A stretch of DNA of 30,177 nucleotides from Entophlyctis helioformis (lineage: Eukaryota > Chytridiomycota > Chytridiomycetes > Chytridiales > Chytriomycetaceae), in the NCBI GenBank assembly GCA_025526915.1, contig JAHLKH010000254.1:1-30177 (forward strand). Direction: 5' to 3'. Within the stretch, counting starts at the first letter, position 1; each line of letters begins with the position of its first letter. The position numbers and the translations under genes are program-made. The notes beneath the pieces are model-generated. The model made no database searches and was not told the origin of the DNA. It saw nothing but the letters and a program-made list of their open reading frames with translations. Positions 16,201 to 24,256 of this stretch are shown piece by piece.

Positions 16201-18756
16201 AAGTCTCAAGCGGGGCCGGTCCACCTCTTCATCAGCCAACAAGGGCGGCAGGCCCAAGAAGCAACGGGGCAGGAAGGCAGCCACCACCAAGGACGCGGCA
16301 TCCAGCTCTTCCTCAGCCACTGAGGACAGCGGTATTGATACAGTCCCGCAAGAGCTGCACGAGCTCAAGACGCTGGTGCCTGATGTGTCTCGGTCAGAGA
16401 TCGTGATCTTTTACGAGCTGTCCAAGCTTGCTGGCACAACAAACAAGCTGTGCCCACAAGCAGCCAGCCGCGATCCCTTCATCCTCATCACCGAGACAAC
16501 ACTCTTTTGGGCGGTGATGGGGAGTAGGGGTGATCGCATCCGTGGCGAGCAGAGTGCTGCTTTGGCATACTTGCAACTGCAGCTCCTTGCTGTACTCAGT
16601 AGGTCGCACTTGTTTATGCCATGTCTACATGATATGATGCTGACACTCCACTTTTATCCAAGACTACCAAAAAGCCAGCTTGGGTCTCGCATCACCTAAC
16701 ACGACGATCAAGAAGGCACTCAGCAATAGCAAGGAGCTCTGTATCCTCAACATACTCCTTCCCGGCCTCCGCCCCAAGAAAGGTCGCTATCAGATGCCAG
16801 ACGAGGCCGACAAGGAGGTGTTTGAGCAGGTCCAAGCAAATGACGCAGTCATTGCTGATGCGATGCAACTGGCTGAGCACGAGGGTCTGGTTGACAAGGA
16901 GCGCCAGGAGTTTATAGACGCCGTGATCGATGGTCTTCCTCCTGCAATTCCAAGCAAACCGACCGCGGTGGGCAGCTTCCGGACGGACGGATACAGCATC
17001 TTTCAGCTGGCGCTGGACTATCGCACAGACCGTCCAGAGTCGCCTCGCAGTATGTGGTGTGCTTGAATGCTTTGGTGCACACATTGGTTCTGACTGCCGC
17101 CTTGATCTGCATGCTCCAACATGGCATCTTTAGGCGAGCAGCCGTGGCTTGCTGATGGCATGCCTGATGATGATGATGATGATGACAATGGGCATGATGG
17201 GCATGATGGGCACGATCACTTGGATGGCGAATGTGAGTTGCTGTGCCAATCCAGACGCACACTTGTTGTCCACACCGACTGACATGCCATCCACAGCTGC
17301 CGATCCTGCCAACCCATCAGCCACCAAGCCAAAAGCGACCAATCCTGTAAGCCACTTGCATGCCAACCTCGCGCATTGGTGCACATGCATTGCACATTCC
17401 TCACTCATGTCATGGCATGACAGGGCAAGCTCAGCTTCTACGCCTCTCAGCGATTGCTCAACATTGTCAAAGCCAACAAGTTGTTCACCAACAAGGGCTA
17501 CCGGTTTGTGCGTATTGTCAGCATTGATTGGGGCGAGCGGTACATGTATGGCGCGTCCAGCATGCTGGTGGATCTGGCAACCTTCACCTATACCCTCGAG
17601 TCCAACTACGTGCTCTCCTCTGGCATGGCACGAGCCGAGCACAGCCTTCAGCAGTGGTATGCATGCAATGACTCTGCCACGCGCACTCTTGACCAGATCA
17701 ACTCACAGTGCCTGCCTCCTGTGCCAGGCTCAACAATTGATATGCCAAGGCAGCTGACATCCAGGCGGCCATTGCATTCAAGACAGCAAAGCATGCCAAT
17801 CCAGGCGTCTCAGCAGGCAAGAGAGCCTTTTGGGATCTGCGCTGCCATGCGTACTGCACGCCATTCCTGAATGCAAAGGTATGTTTTCTCTGTTTCTGGA
17901 TGCTCATTGACATGACCGCCATGCTGCTTGATCGCCATGCTGATTGCACTGGATGGCATGGCATGGCATGGCATTCCACAGAAGGTCAAGGCCAAGCGGT
18001 TCACCATGTGCAGCAGCCGCACGTCTGATCGCGGAAACGCTCTTGAGGGCATCATGAAGCTGGCAGGATCGACCACTGGCAAGCGTGCATCTGCTGCGTC
18101 TCAAGGCCGCTGTGACAAGCCAACAGAGAAGGACATTCCCGTTGTATGGGCATTTGGCATCGACTTTACAGGCCAAGGTGGCCGGCACGCTGTGTTTGAG
18201 AGGTTTCTCATCAGGCATCTGCGGTCGTCTGGATATGCCTATGTGCGTCTGGATATGCCACACTGTCCATCCATCCATCCATCTGTGCACCAACTGACAC
18301 ACGATCATGCACACACACACACAGATCTACCGCTGCAATGAGAACCTGACCAGCCAGATGTGCCCGCAGTGCAAGCAGCGGATCCCAGACAAGAACCGCA
18401 CCAACCTGCGACGCTACGAGTGCATACCATGCGAGACCGTCTACCACCGAGACGTGCTTGGAGCCACCAACATCGGAATGGTCGCACTGTGGCATCTGCT
18501 GTTTGGACACCGGCCGCTCTACTTGACACACACCAAAGCCGACAGCAATCCAGCCACACAAGCGCACCTCAACAGCATCGCGGCAATGCATATCTCCATC
18601 CAGCGGCGTGCACAACATCACATCATGCTGCTCGCGACACCGCCTGATCAGCCTGTCGTCCAGCAGCCTCCGTCACCTGATCTGCTTCCCTTCAAGTCGC
18701 ATGTGGCCTCATGGGATCAGATCATGCTGCCATGTCTGCCAACAACAACACTTTGA
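6043..18756 (+). CDS. FEN1-like nuclease / Fanzor-like RuvC nuclease fusion gene, interrupted by Copia-2
   Basis: I traced 21 exons with compatible phases: 6043-6123, 6233-6540, 6605-6769, 6831-7063, 7154-7296 continued at 12512-12639, 12705-12770, 12856-13222, 13319-13400, 13470-13690, 13764-13877, 13961-14115, 14180-14342, 14412-15504, 15729-16598, 16663-17049, 17134-17232, 17297-17346, 17424-17609, 17750-17878, 17982-18242 and 18325-18756. They sum to 5,733 bases, or about 1,910 residues plus stop. Order: FEN1/XPG-type nuclease (1-310 and on), helical middle, low-complexity linkers, Fanzor/TnpB-like RuvC with zinc ribbon (about 1576-1910). No stop, poly-A-like end or new start convincingly divides it. 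Weak points are the first intron (donor GTGCAG), the junction 15504/15729, and the donor at 17609 (a stronger GTATGC donor at 17657 is out of phase). Copia-2 sits inside codon sequence, so this copy should not make full-length protein. Two adjacent genes cannot be fully excluded. Confidence 0.7.
7292..7296 (+). repeat. Target site duplication of Copia-2, left copy
   Basis: CGTAC directly precedes the left LTR and is repeated at 12507-12511 directly after the right LTR. Five bases is the usual duplication for Ty1/copia integration. Removing the element and one copy restores an uninterrupted reading frame across the site. Confidence 0.95.
7297..7423 (-). repeat. 3' LTR of Copia-2
   Basis: This 127-bp repeat is identical to 12380-12506. 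On the plus strand it starts TGTTGAATG and ends CCGCAACA, so it has the TG...CA ends typical of LTRs. The polypurine tract GAAGGGGAG (minus strand, 7424-7432) abuts it. Confidence 0.96.
7450..12240 (-). CDS. Copia-2 gag-pol polyprotein
   Basis: One open frame of 1,596 residues encodes the whole Copia polyprotein without a frameshift. Gag is at about 1-330 with a zinc knuckle CYNCGGRGHKQWVC at 235-248 followed by a GRGRGG-rich RNA-binding stretch. Aspartic protease: VLDCGATQT at about 347-355 (DCG in place of DSG). Integrase: HQRLGH...C..C zinc region at about 502-541 and catalytic D569, D632 and E669 (HIDTF, RSDNAQEF, AQNGIAERK). An acidic D/E linker and HQGEP/HQGEQ repeats come next. Reverse transcriptase: FDVKTAFLHGDLKEEVY and YVDD at 1285-1288. 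RNase H: ADADFAGD, SWKSAKQ, STYEAE and KHIDIR, ending with IMTKPLAKDTF. All catalytic residues are present, so the element looks competent. The gag start is the first in-frame ATG after the 5' LTR and leader. Confidence 0.96.
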   Translation of the reverse strand: MGLAGMAVDPPLAAVKEKVPSTDTPAVASATATDALKPAAEAAAKEAARLEDVRQSMAKDILLKMVSQPLRYIVNDPSKSLNEVLAALKAVVMPHGTRDIAAAWEKVTAAKMHSDETASAFLERLETLCEYYHDLNTMAGRPLVLSAKQLLLETFQRAVQAAKRPSHSVLLAYFSNIEMQQMTNPEVFPSLKVIREHLVKLNEVPPVKTALAAPASVSAEGDDSTAPRDDSQVVCYNCGGRGHKQWVCKKPQGPWHGNRGYWHSRGGGRGRGRGGSSRGGSSNRSVNFAPNEAGSAYPTRPAKQSPWKCMGTEPRKKQPQVDPDIARAVAAHTALAAAHSLDSNAIVLDCGATQTYVTRASVLSDFTPRRGIVCGAGNHHLEVTGSGVLALHDIVEGLESDVHLVDVLCVPSLGTTLIAVHDLTKLGFDVVFKDDGAVISKDGVRLVATKLVNNLYQFTPKVVGKAFVMMAPPPEEMGFNFPMQTALAVQDANERVSESILHQRLGHPGEARMAIVTDHTCGVTMVKEHSATKGSSLCRACSLAKAKSAPMPKHSETSAKRAGEVLHIDTFGPFRTEGYGRKRYFTVMVDGFSRYSHVVCHRRKSESAKHVIAYCRFLHTQIGKKVRTLRSDNAQEFVHGRLGKYMRKTGMKHQTTVPGVSAQNGIAERKIGVIMESVRAVMLDRSVAARWWPEAVQTVVHVQNRLPHAALDNRSPFEVWTGAKPWIHYFRAFGCAAYAINRVAQHSQNKAGAIGRECIFLGYENGTKGYRLYDLEARRVIVSRSVRFDESLTTPFAAKDDKDAPTWSRPPVRAQGEIAAAAQDDFWIADDEERAALEAELEAEAVADDDEDDDLEGDDDLEGDDDDGDDDDDGDDDDGGDRLAGGYQLAGPGAAVPPQGEQHQGEPHQGEPHQGEPHQGEQHQGEQHQGEQRPGNVTPPPPHHIAEHQPQQQMDVTPAMPEQQAVGNSPHLREFFGRLVARDEAAEGFLAGEAAKNPDGFAERLRDRIAANAPDRLTYTNNFRQVSRRTNWEADTAPPTPAARAAGSRRPPQNAPTALTLQLMGKTEMTRRVLRQDEDGLLYWVDAKALVVTNGRVYWQDAMGTAESRKRWGGPVQEEWDSIVENGVFMLVDRPTDGTPVIDLMWIFTEKADGHLKARLVARGDQQEDDVEAAAPVTSYTTVRVVLALAAILGLRLRQFDVKTAFLHGDLKEEVYTQQPMGFNDGTGRVWRLIKSLYGLRQAPLAWNEKFHTAMDEMGYACSDMVDACCYIKRQDKAFVIVVLYVDDLLVLTANNKMFAQLKEGLESRFAMKDLGEAQSFLGMKIDRDEATGNYHVSNTKAIEKMLARVGMQDCKPVGTPMPTSTLEFGGPKTSQPVREVIGMLSHLARTTHPEISAAVGIVSRHVSEPTEHLWTHIKRILRYLKGVKDAFFVFSGDSIELSGFADADFAGDLADRKSTSGWTFYVGRSCVSWKSAKQKCVSLSTYEAETVAVSDACRELVWLRRMLEWLGFKQDGPTILRNDNSSCVTNTKGMLRLKSSKHIDIRNLYVREVVKSGVAKVVHVATEDNVADIMTKPLAKDTFNQHAGSLGMVLN
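9445..9545 (-). repeat. Tandem 15-bp repeat in Copia-2 (HQGEP/HQGEQ units)
   Basis: A 15-base unit (plus strand ccccttggtgctgct or ccccttggtgcggct) is repeated about seven times. It encodes five-residue HQGEP or HQGEQ units between integrase and reverse transcriptase, next to a run of aspartates and glutamates encoded at about 9590-9720. Because the unit length is a multiple of three, copy number can change without harming the frame. Confidence 0.9.
12241..12379 (-). other. Copia-2 leader with likely primer-binding site
   Basis: This is the 139-base stretch between the 5' LTR and the polyprotein start. On the minus strand it opens TGGCAGCACTGGC right after the LTR end, the position and TGG start expected of a tRNA primer-binding site. 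The tRNA used could not be identified by eye. It does not match the half-initiator-Met site (TGGTATCAGAGC) common in Copia. Confidence 0.6.
12380..12506 (-). repeat. 5' LTR of Copia-2
   Basis: This 127-bp repeat is identical to 7297-7423. It should carry the element's promoter and polyadenylation signals. The stretch TTGTTGTATTAAAAC (plus strand) contains an AT-rich core in an otherwise GC-rich region. Confidence 0.95.
12507..12511 (+). repeat. Target site duplication of Copia-2, right copy
   Basis: CGTAC matches the copy at 7292-7296. The reading frame of the host gene resumes here as IEELVKNGDESLVQ. Confidence 0.95.
12512..14342 (+). CDS. Middle part of the FEN1/Fanzor-like gene (exons 5b-12)
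   Basis: Eight short exons continue the frame from the FEN1-like domain, each bounded by GT-AG introns of 64-96 bases and joined in compatible phase. The region is mostly helical in appearance (for example LDAAFDEVKGCHVALDTII and LAAICKAASAQLLQIASEQF). It then becomes proline-rich (GPPPPPPKPP near 13770) and strongly basic (AKRAAHTKERAKKKEKA, then KKKSGLHARKAGTVGKKK at 13960-14115), which suggests nucleic-acid binding. I recognise no named domain. The intron at 14116-14179 uses the donor GTACGC. The restored frame runs directly into the next large exon, which is the main evidence that the two nuclease parts belong to one gene. Confidence 0.6.
14343..14411 (+). other. 69-nt intron that is also fully open in frame
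   Basis: The segment starts GTATGG, ends TGCAG and has the same length range as its neighbours, so it is probably an intron. It is also a multiple of three and has no stop. If retained it would add a hydrophobic stretch (WGLIAMLLCLLGFV) that resembles a membrane-spanning helix. Confidence 0.5.
14412..16598 (+). CDS. Large linker exons of the FEN1/Fanzor-like gene
   Basis: Two long exons make up this part. The first includes a beta-rich stretch (LPLEYCVLEASQGKLTQYYYV and GCIHKQGIIVWHMYG), then low-complexity segments: DEQ/DKQDKQDK repeats (14908-14980), a run of ten prolines (about 15029-15058) and a Met-rich helical region (DMVRMDMMQTCTMLKDM). The second has KAAKAAKAAAAKAAK (about 16085-16130) and an AT-hook-like GGRPKKQRGRK at about 16240-16275, followed by a folded-looking segment (SEIVIFYELSKLAG). 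I recognise no family. In TnpB and Fanzor the region before RuvC carries the WED and REC parts, so this may include their counterparts, but that is inference. Confidence 0.5.
15571..15695 (+). repeat. 50-bp imperfect direct repeat
   Basis: Copy 1 (15571-15620) and copy 2 (15645-15695) begin agtcgtctgcccgccgttcc and end gccccgagaccag. They differ by one inserted C and one substitution. A 24-base spacer carries stops. The repeat falls where the reading frame changes, and I place it inside an intron (15505-15728, donor GTGATC, acceptor CTACAG) that keeps the frame. Confidence 0.85.
16663..18756 (+). CDS. C-terminal Fanzor/TnpB-like RuvC nuclease core
   Basis: Fanzors are eukaryotic relatives of IS200/IS605 TnpB, RNA-guided DNA endonucleases with a split RuvC fold. 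The last exons show the order expected: RuvC-I aspartate in IVSIDWGERYMYGA (codon 17526-17528, about residue 1610); a VVWAFGIDFTGQGG strand (18141-18182) where RuvC-II usually lies; EN-TSQMCPQC with a glutamate at 18340-18342; a zinc ribbon CPQC (18361-18372) and CIPC (18421-18432); and RuvC-III HRDVLGATNIG with its aspartate at 18451-18453. The canonical RuvC-II glutamate is not obvious. From memory, some TnpB and Fanzor lineages use a relocated glutamate, and the one before the zinc ribbon (NEN-TS) is the best candidate. The stretch from RuvC-I to the end is of normal size for the family. The exon boundary around 17610-17750 is the least certain. Confidence 0.82.
18243..18324 (+). repeat. 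Simple repeats in the last intron
   Basis: The 82-base last intron of the Fanzor-like gene holds a (CATC)n run at about 18266-18283 and a (CA)n run at about 18308-18321 that serves as the acceptor tract (CACACACAG). The donor is GTGCGT. Confidence 0.8.
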
Positions 18757-18805
18757 ATCGGGGCACCTCCCGATCGACCTAACGGGTCACTTCAATAGAA
18801 GGTGA
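18757..18805 (+). ncRNA. Two hairpins directly after the Fanzor-like stop; possible guide-RNA scaffold
   Basis: ATCGGG (18757-18762) pairs with CCCGAT (18769-18774) across a six-base loop, starting at the base after the stop codon. A second stem, TCACTTC against GAAGGTGA with one bulge, follows at about 18788-18805. In TnpB and Fanzor loci the guide (omega) RNA is encoded at the 3' end of the gene and in the 3' flank, so the position is right. The stems are short and could equally be a 3' untranslated structure. I cannot locate the end of a transposon or a guide segment. Confidence 0.3.
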
Positions 18806-19167
18806 GATGCTTGTTGGATGTGCCTCGCCCGCCTGTCGTCGCATGCTTGTTGCTGACTCGAACCTTCAATCACGTGATATGTGGGCTTGCATTCGTCGCC
18901 TCTCTGGTCGAATTTAACTCCAAAATCCTTGGTAATTGTATGAATATCGGGCCCAAAGTGAGCAAGCCAGCAAACCAGCACAGCGTCGTCCAAGTTGCAG
19001 TCTGTTGTCGGTGCCCTTCCCACATTTCCTTTTCCCATTTTCCATTTCTCTGTTCGGATTTTCCATTTTGGGTTGTCCAGCTTTTCGAATACTAGCTCCG
19101 TTTCCAGTTGCTGCCGTTTACCTTCAGTACTCGTCCAAGTTGCAGTCCCGCCACTCGACAAGCCAGC
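18806..19167 (+). promoter_or_regulatory. Intergenic region, likely XRN1 promoter
   Basis: Between the Fanzor-like gene and XRN1 there is a palindromic TCACGTGA (18870-18877) containing a CACGTG E-box, and a long pyrimidine-rich stretch (about 19017-19090, repeats of TTTCCCATTTTCC type) typical of fungal promoters. I see no other gene here. Confidence 0.4.
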
Positions 19168-22100
19168 ATGGGTATTCCCAAGGTGCGCAGCCTGCCCGCC
19201 TGCCCGCATGCCCGCCTTCCCGCCTGCCCCGTTGCCTCTTTGCCCATGTCCGACCTCGGCTGCCTGCCTTCCAGCCTGCATGCCCGGCCGACTGACTGAC
19301 GCTTCCTTGCCTGGTTGCCTGGATGCCTGGATGCCTGGATGCCTGGCGGGCGTCGACTGCCACCCGCACCTGCAGTTCTTTCGCTGGGTCAGCGAGCGCT
19401 ACCCGCTCTGCTCCGAGCTGGTGCAGGAGAAGCGCATCCCAGAGTTTGGTGCGTGCTGCTGTCGCCCTGTCTGCCCTTGCCCGCTCTCGGCGCATCTGAA
19501 CCATCTGGCGTGTCAACCCTTGTCTCGGCCCGAACGGCCACTGACGCTGGTCCCGCGGCGGCTTTTGTCGCTCCAGACAACCTGTACCTCGACATGAACG
19601 GCATCATCCACAACTGCTCGCACCCAAACGACAACGACTCGTCGTTCCGCATCACCGAGGCCGAGATCTTCCGTGGCATCTTCACGTACATTGAGAACAT
19701 CTTCGCCAAGATCAAGCCGCGCAAGCTCTTCTTCCTGGCCGTCGATGGCGTTGCTCCCCGTGCCAAGATGAACCAGCAGCGTGCCCGTCGCTTCCGATCG
19801 GCCCTCGACGCAAAGCTCAAGATGGATGCCGCCATCAAGAACGGCGAGACTCTGCCTGACTCGCCGCCATTTGACAGCAACTGCATCACCCCTGGTATGT
19901 CCGTGCCACACTTTCAAATCTCTGCCTTGTGTGCCCTGACTCGGCTTGCCAATCTTGCCGTATCACACACAGGCACTCCGTTCATGGCGCGTCTGCAGGA
20001 GCAGCTCAAGTACTTCATCAACAAAAAGGCCACGGAAGATGTCGCCTGGCATGGTGTGCAGATTGTGCTCTCTGGCCACGACGTCCCTGGCGAGGGCGAG
20101 CACAAGATCATGGAGTATATCCGCCTGGCCAAGTCGCGCGACGACTACAACCCCAACATCCGCCACTGCCTGTACGGCCTTGATGCCGATCTGATCATGC
20201 TCGGCCTGCTGAGTCACGAGCCGCATTTTGCGCTGCTCCGCGAGGAAGTCACCTTTGGCCGCAAGCCGCAAAAGTCGGGTCTGTCCAACAGTGCTGAGAG
20301 CGTCAAGTTCTTCTTGCTCCACCTGTCGCTGTTCCGCGAGTACCTCGATCTCGAGTTCAGCGCGCTCAAGCCAACGCTGCCCTTTGAGTACGACGTCGAG
20401 CGTATCATTGACGACTACATCCTGCTGAGCTTCTTTGTCGGCAACGATTTCCTGCCCAACCTTCCAGGTCTGCATATCAATGACGGTGCACTCGCGCAGG
20501 TTTTTTGCCATCTACAAACGCGTCCTGCCTACGGCCGGCGGATACATCAACGAAGGCGGGTTTCTCAATCGCCAGCGCTGCCAGCTCATCTTCAACGAGC
20601 TTGCCATTGCAGAGCTCGAGTCGTTCCGCCAGCAGCAGGATGAGATGGAGTCTGCCCCCAAGCGCAAAGGCGGTAGAGGTGGCAAGGGCGACAACGGTCA
20701 ATCCAATGCCAAGCCGCCAAAGCCCAGCATGACCATCACGATGCGCCAGCGCGAGATTGTGTCCGAGCTCAAGATGTTCGTCTTTGGCAAGCGAAGCGAT
20801 GCCGGACTTATCATCGACGGCGGCCCAATGGACATGAAAACGCGCGAGTTTACGATGAACCTTGCGCGCGAGCTGGGCCTCGACGTGTCGGTTGAGATTG
20901 ACCACCTGGAAGACGACTCGATTTCGCACTTTATCACCATTGACTGGATGGAGGACGACGACGACGAGGACGACGAGAGCTTCCAGGCACGCAAGCGCGT
21001 GCTCAAGAAGTACGAGGCTGCTGCAGTTGTTGGTGCCGAAGATGGCGGTCTTTCCGAGCAAATCTCGCGCGAGGCTCAGTTACAGATTGACTTTGACGAG
21101 AACCGCACCGAGTACTACCGACGCAACTTTTCGCATCTGCCTGCCGACAGAGAGTCGCAACGCCAGGTTGCGTTCAGCTACGTCGAGGGTCTGCAGTGGG
21201 TTCTGTTCTACTACTACCAGGGCGTGCAATCGTGGGGATGGTTCTTCCCCTTCCACTACGCACCCAGAATTGGCGGTAAGTGCATCGCTTTAGGCCTGTT
21301 TCTTTGTCTGGCAGTATCGTGTGTAGAATGCTGACCATGTCGTTTATGCAGATCTGACGGATATTGACAAGTTTGATATCAAGTTTGACAAGGGACATCC
21401 CTTCCACCCGTTTGAGCAGCTTATGGGAGTGCTTCCGGCCCTCAGTCGGCAGCACATCCCGCCTGCGCTCCAGGACCTGCTGGTTGATCCCAACTCGCCC
21501 ATCTTGGATTTCTATCCCGAGACCTTTGAGCTGGACATGAACGGCAAAAAGAATGACTGGGAGGCCGTTGTTGTCATTCCGTTCATCGACGAGAAGCGCC
21601 TGCTCGCGGCTGTCCAGCGTGAGTGCATGCGCTGATGCATTATTGTGCACGAGAGATGCGCCACTGACTCTTTCCTCTGGACACAGCGCGATACAAGGTA
21701 CTCAGCCGGGAAGAGAAAAAGCGCAACGCGTTTGGTGTTCCGTTTGTGTGCGAGTACGTTGCCGACATGGAGCCGTTTGTGTACCAATCCACGCTTCCGG
21801 CTGTATTCCCAGGTTCGCCCTTTCCACGCGGTGCTCTCCTTGGTTGTCATATTCGACGGATGCGTGCTGACACGCGCTTGCTGGTTGACTGCCGCAGACA
21901 TCCACCATTGTCGGTCCAAGATGCATCCGTTTGAACTGCCCGTCATTGGCGCAAACGGATACCGCCACGGGCTCTGTATCGGCGCTCGGACCGGTGCGCG
22001 GCTGCTGCCGGGATTCCCGTCGCTGGACACCATCCCGCACACAGGCTCGCTTGGTTTCCATGGCGTGGCGGTCTTCCAGACTGAAAGCAAAAACGAAAAC

Positions 22101-24212
22101 ATGGTCATCTCGCTGTCGAATGTGTATGATGGACAGAGCGTGGACGATATTGCCAGGACCCTCATTGGCACCAATGTCTTTATCGGTAACGCCTGACCAT
22201 GCCGTCTGCTGCCAGGTGGCTTGTAAGTTAACGCGGCGTATGCTCGTGCTCTGTAAACAGACTGGCCGTTCTTGCATGAGTCGCTCGTGACATCCGTGTC
22301 GGACCAGCTGTTTGTATACAAGGTCAAGAGTGGCCCGCAAGGCCGCAAAGATGTCATCAAGACTCCGCACACTGTCCCTACAAGCGACCGTTTCATGAGT
22401 GCGAGTGAGCATACTGAGATCCGGTACAGCAAGCGATATGGCACAATCATCGGCCCTGTCGACGTTGTTGTCCACGTCCGCCCCATCCAAGGCATGAAGC
22501 TACTGCACGACGGCTCGATGGTCAAGGACTTTGCAACCAAGGAAGAGGATGTGCCGCTGCAGTCGATTGTGACGAATCCCGAGTATGAGGACTTCCGCTA
22601 CAGGGTGAGCCTTGGCCATCACATGGTGCATGACTCTGTCTTGGCACTTACAAGTCCTATCCGCCTCGCGTGCTGCAGAACCTTCCTCCTCCTCCAATCG
22701 ACGTCGAGTTCCCGCTGTCATCTATTGTGTTCTTTTTTGAGCAACAAGCAGTATGGAGCCGCTGCGACAGTGTGTGGCTACCAACCCAGCAACAACTCGC
22801 TCGAGATCCGTGTCAAGGTTAGATCCTTTTCCTCTTGACCTCGGCATACATTCTACTGCTGTATCCGAATGGCTAACACCCTTGCGCGTTGTCTCCGCGA
22901 CAGCTTCCTGTGCCGCCGACCGATTTCCAAGAGCCGCGGTTCACCAAAGTGCTGGCGTCGGCGGACCAGAACTCTGAGCAGTACATGCCCGGCTGGCAGA
23001 TTGGCCGACAGCTGCGCGTGTCGTCGTTGACCATTGCCCGCATTACGTCCAGCCTGCAAGTCATTGTCAAGGGCCGGTGGCGAGCAGCGATTCAATGCTG
23101 GATTGAACCTCAAGTTTGAGGTGCGCAATCAAAAGGTTCTTGGGTACAGCCGCAAAAGCGACCAGGGATGGGAGTTTTCCAAGAAGGCACTTGATCTGCT
23201 CACCGAGTACAAGGTGCGTCATTGCATGTGCCATTTTTGCAGAGGCGGACAGCGTAATCCCAGCATGGTTGGTGGCTCATACGATGGTGTGTGCTTTTGC
23301 TTGATGCAGGCCCGGTTCCCCGAGTTTTTCCAGGTTGTCGACCGCAAGCAGCAGAGCGACATGTATACGGCCGAGGATCTGTTTGGCAATGCGGCCGTTG
23401 AGCGGGTTGCGGCCATGAAAGAGTGGCTCAAGAGCAAGGGCGTCAAGGATCTGCCGCGCGTCTCACTCTCGACGCGCGCTCTTGGCAAGGTGAGCATGAA
23501 TGCGCGCGTCGCATTTTGGTCTCGATCTTTGCTTGCTCGGTTCGGCTGACCAAGGACTGTTGTCTGGCAGAGCTGCGTGGACGCGATCCGACAACAGATT
23601 GACGAGCACAATGCGCTCGAGGTCAGGATGGAGACTCTGCAGGTCAAGGGTGTGCCACGCTTAGCTCTGCTCAAGCCGTCGCACTCCAAGTTCCGTCTGG
23701 TGCACCAGGGCTTTGAGCTGGGCGACCGTGTGCGCAGCACCATTGACGAGGGCAGCGTGCCGCTTGCCGCGAAGGGCACGGTTGTTGGAATTGACGGCGA
23801 GTACCTCGAGCTCCTCATGGACTCTGCCATGGTTGGCGGCTCGAGCCTTGACGGCCGATGCCCGTCCGGTCGTGGCGCCACGGTGCTCAAGACGACGGTG
23901 CTCAATCTGTCTGTGCCTCAGCCGCCCGAGAAGCCTGATGCGGTGCGGCAGGCAAGCAGCGCGAGTGTCATCAAGCCAGCGCACTCGAGCCAGGTGACTC
24001 CTCTCCCCAATCCATGGACACAGCCGTATGGCCAGCAGGGCTACAACAAGGGCCAGCAGGGCCAGCAGGGTCAGCAGGGCCAGCAGGGCAGCTTTGGTTC
24101 TTCCAACACGCGTGGCCGTGGACGCGGCGGTCGTGGCGGTCCGCGGCGGCAGTGATGGTGCGAATGGATCCGGCCGCGGTGGGTACCACCAGAACCAGAG
24201 CCAGGGCTATCC

Positions 24213-24256
<44 letters not shown>

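Noticed and set aside
6043..18756. Two separate adjacent genes (a FEN1-like gene and a Fanzor-like gene)
   Set aside because: I found no convincing stop, terminator or new start between them, and the phases fit across all junctions. I keep this as the main alternative and not as fully excluded.
20495..20510. Programmed frameshifting at T6-G (a U UUU UUG-type slippery site) in XRN1
   Set aside because: Restoring the frame needs one base skipped (+1), whereas this kind of site promotes -1 shifts. A surplus T in the sequence is the simpler explanation.
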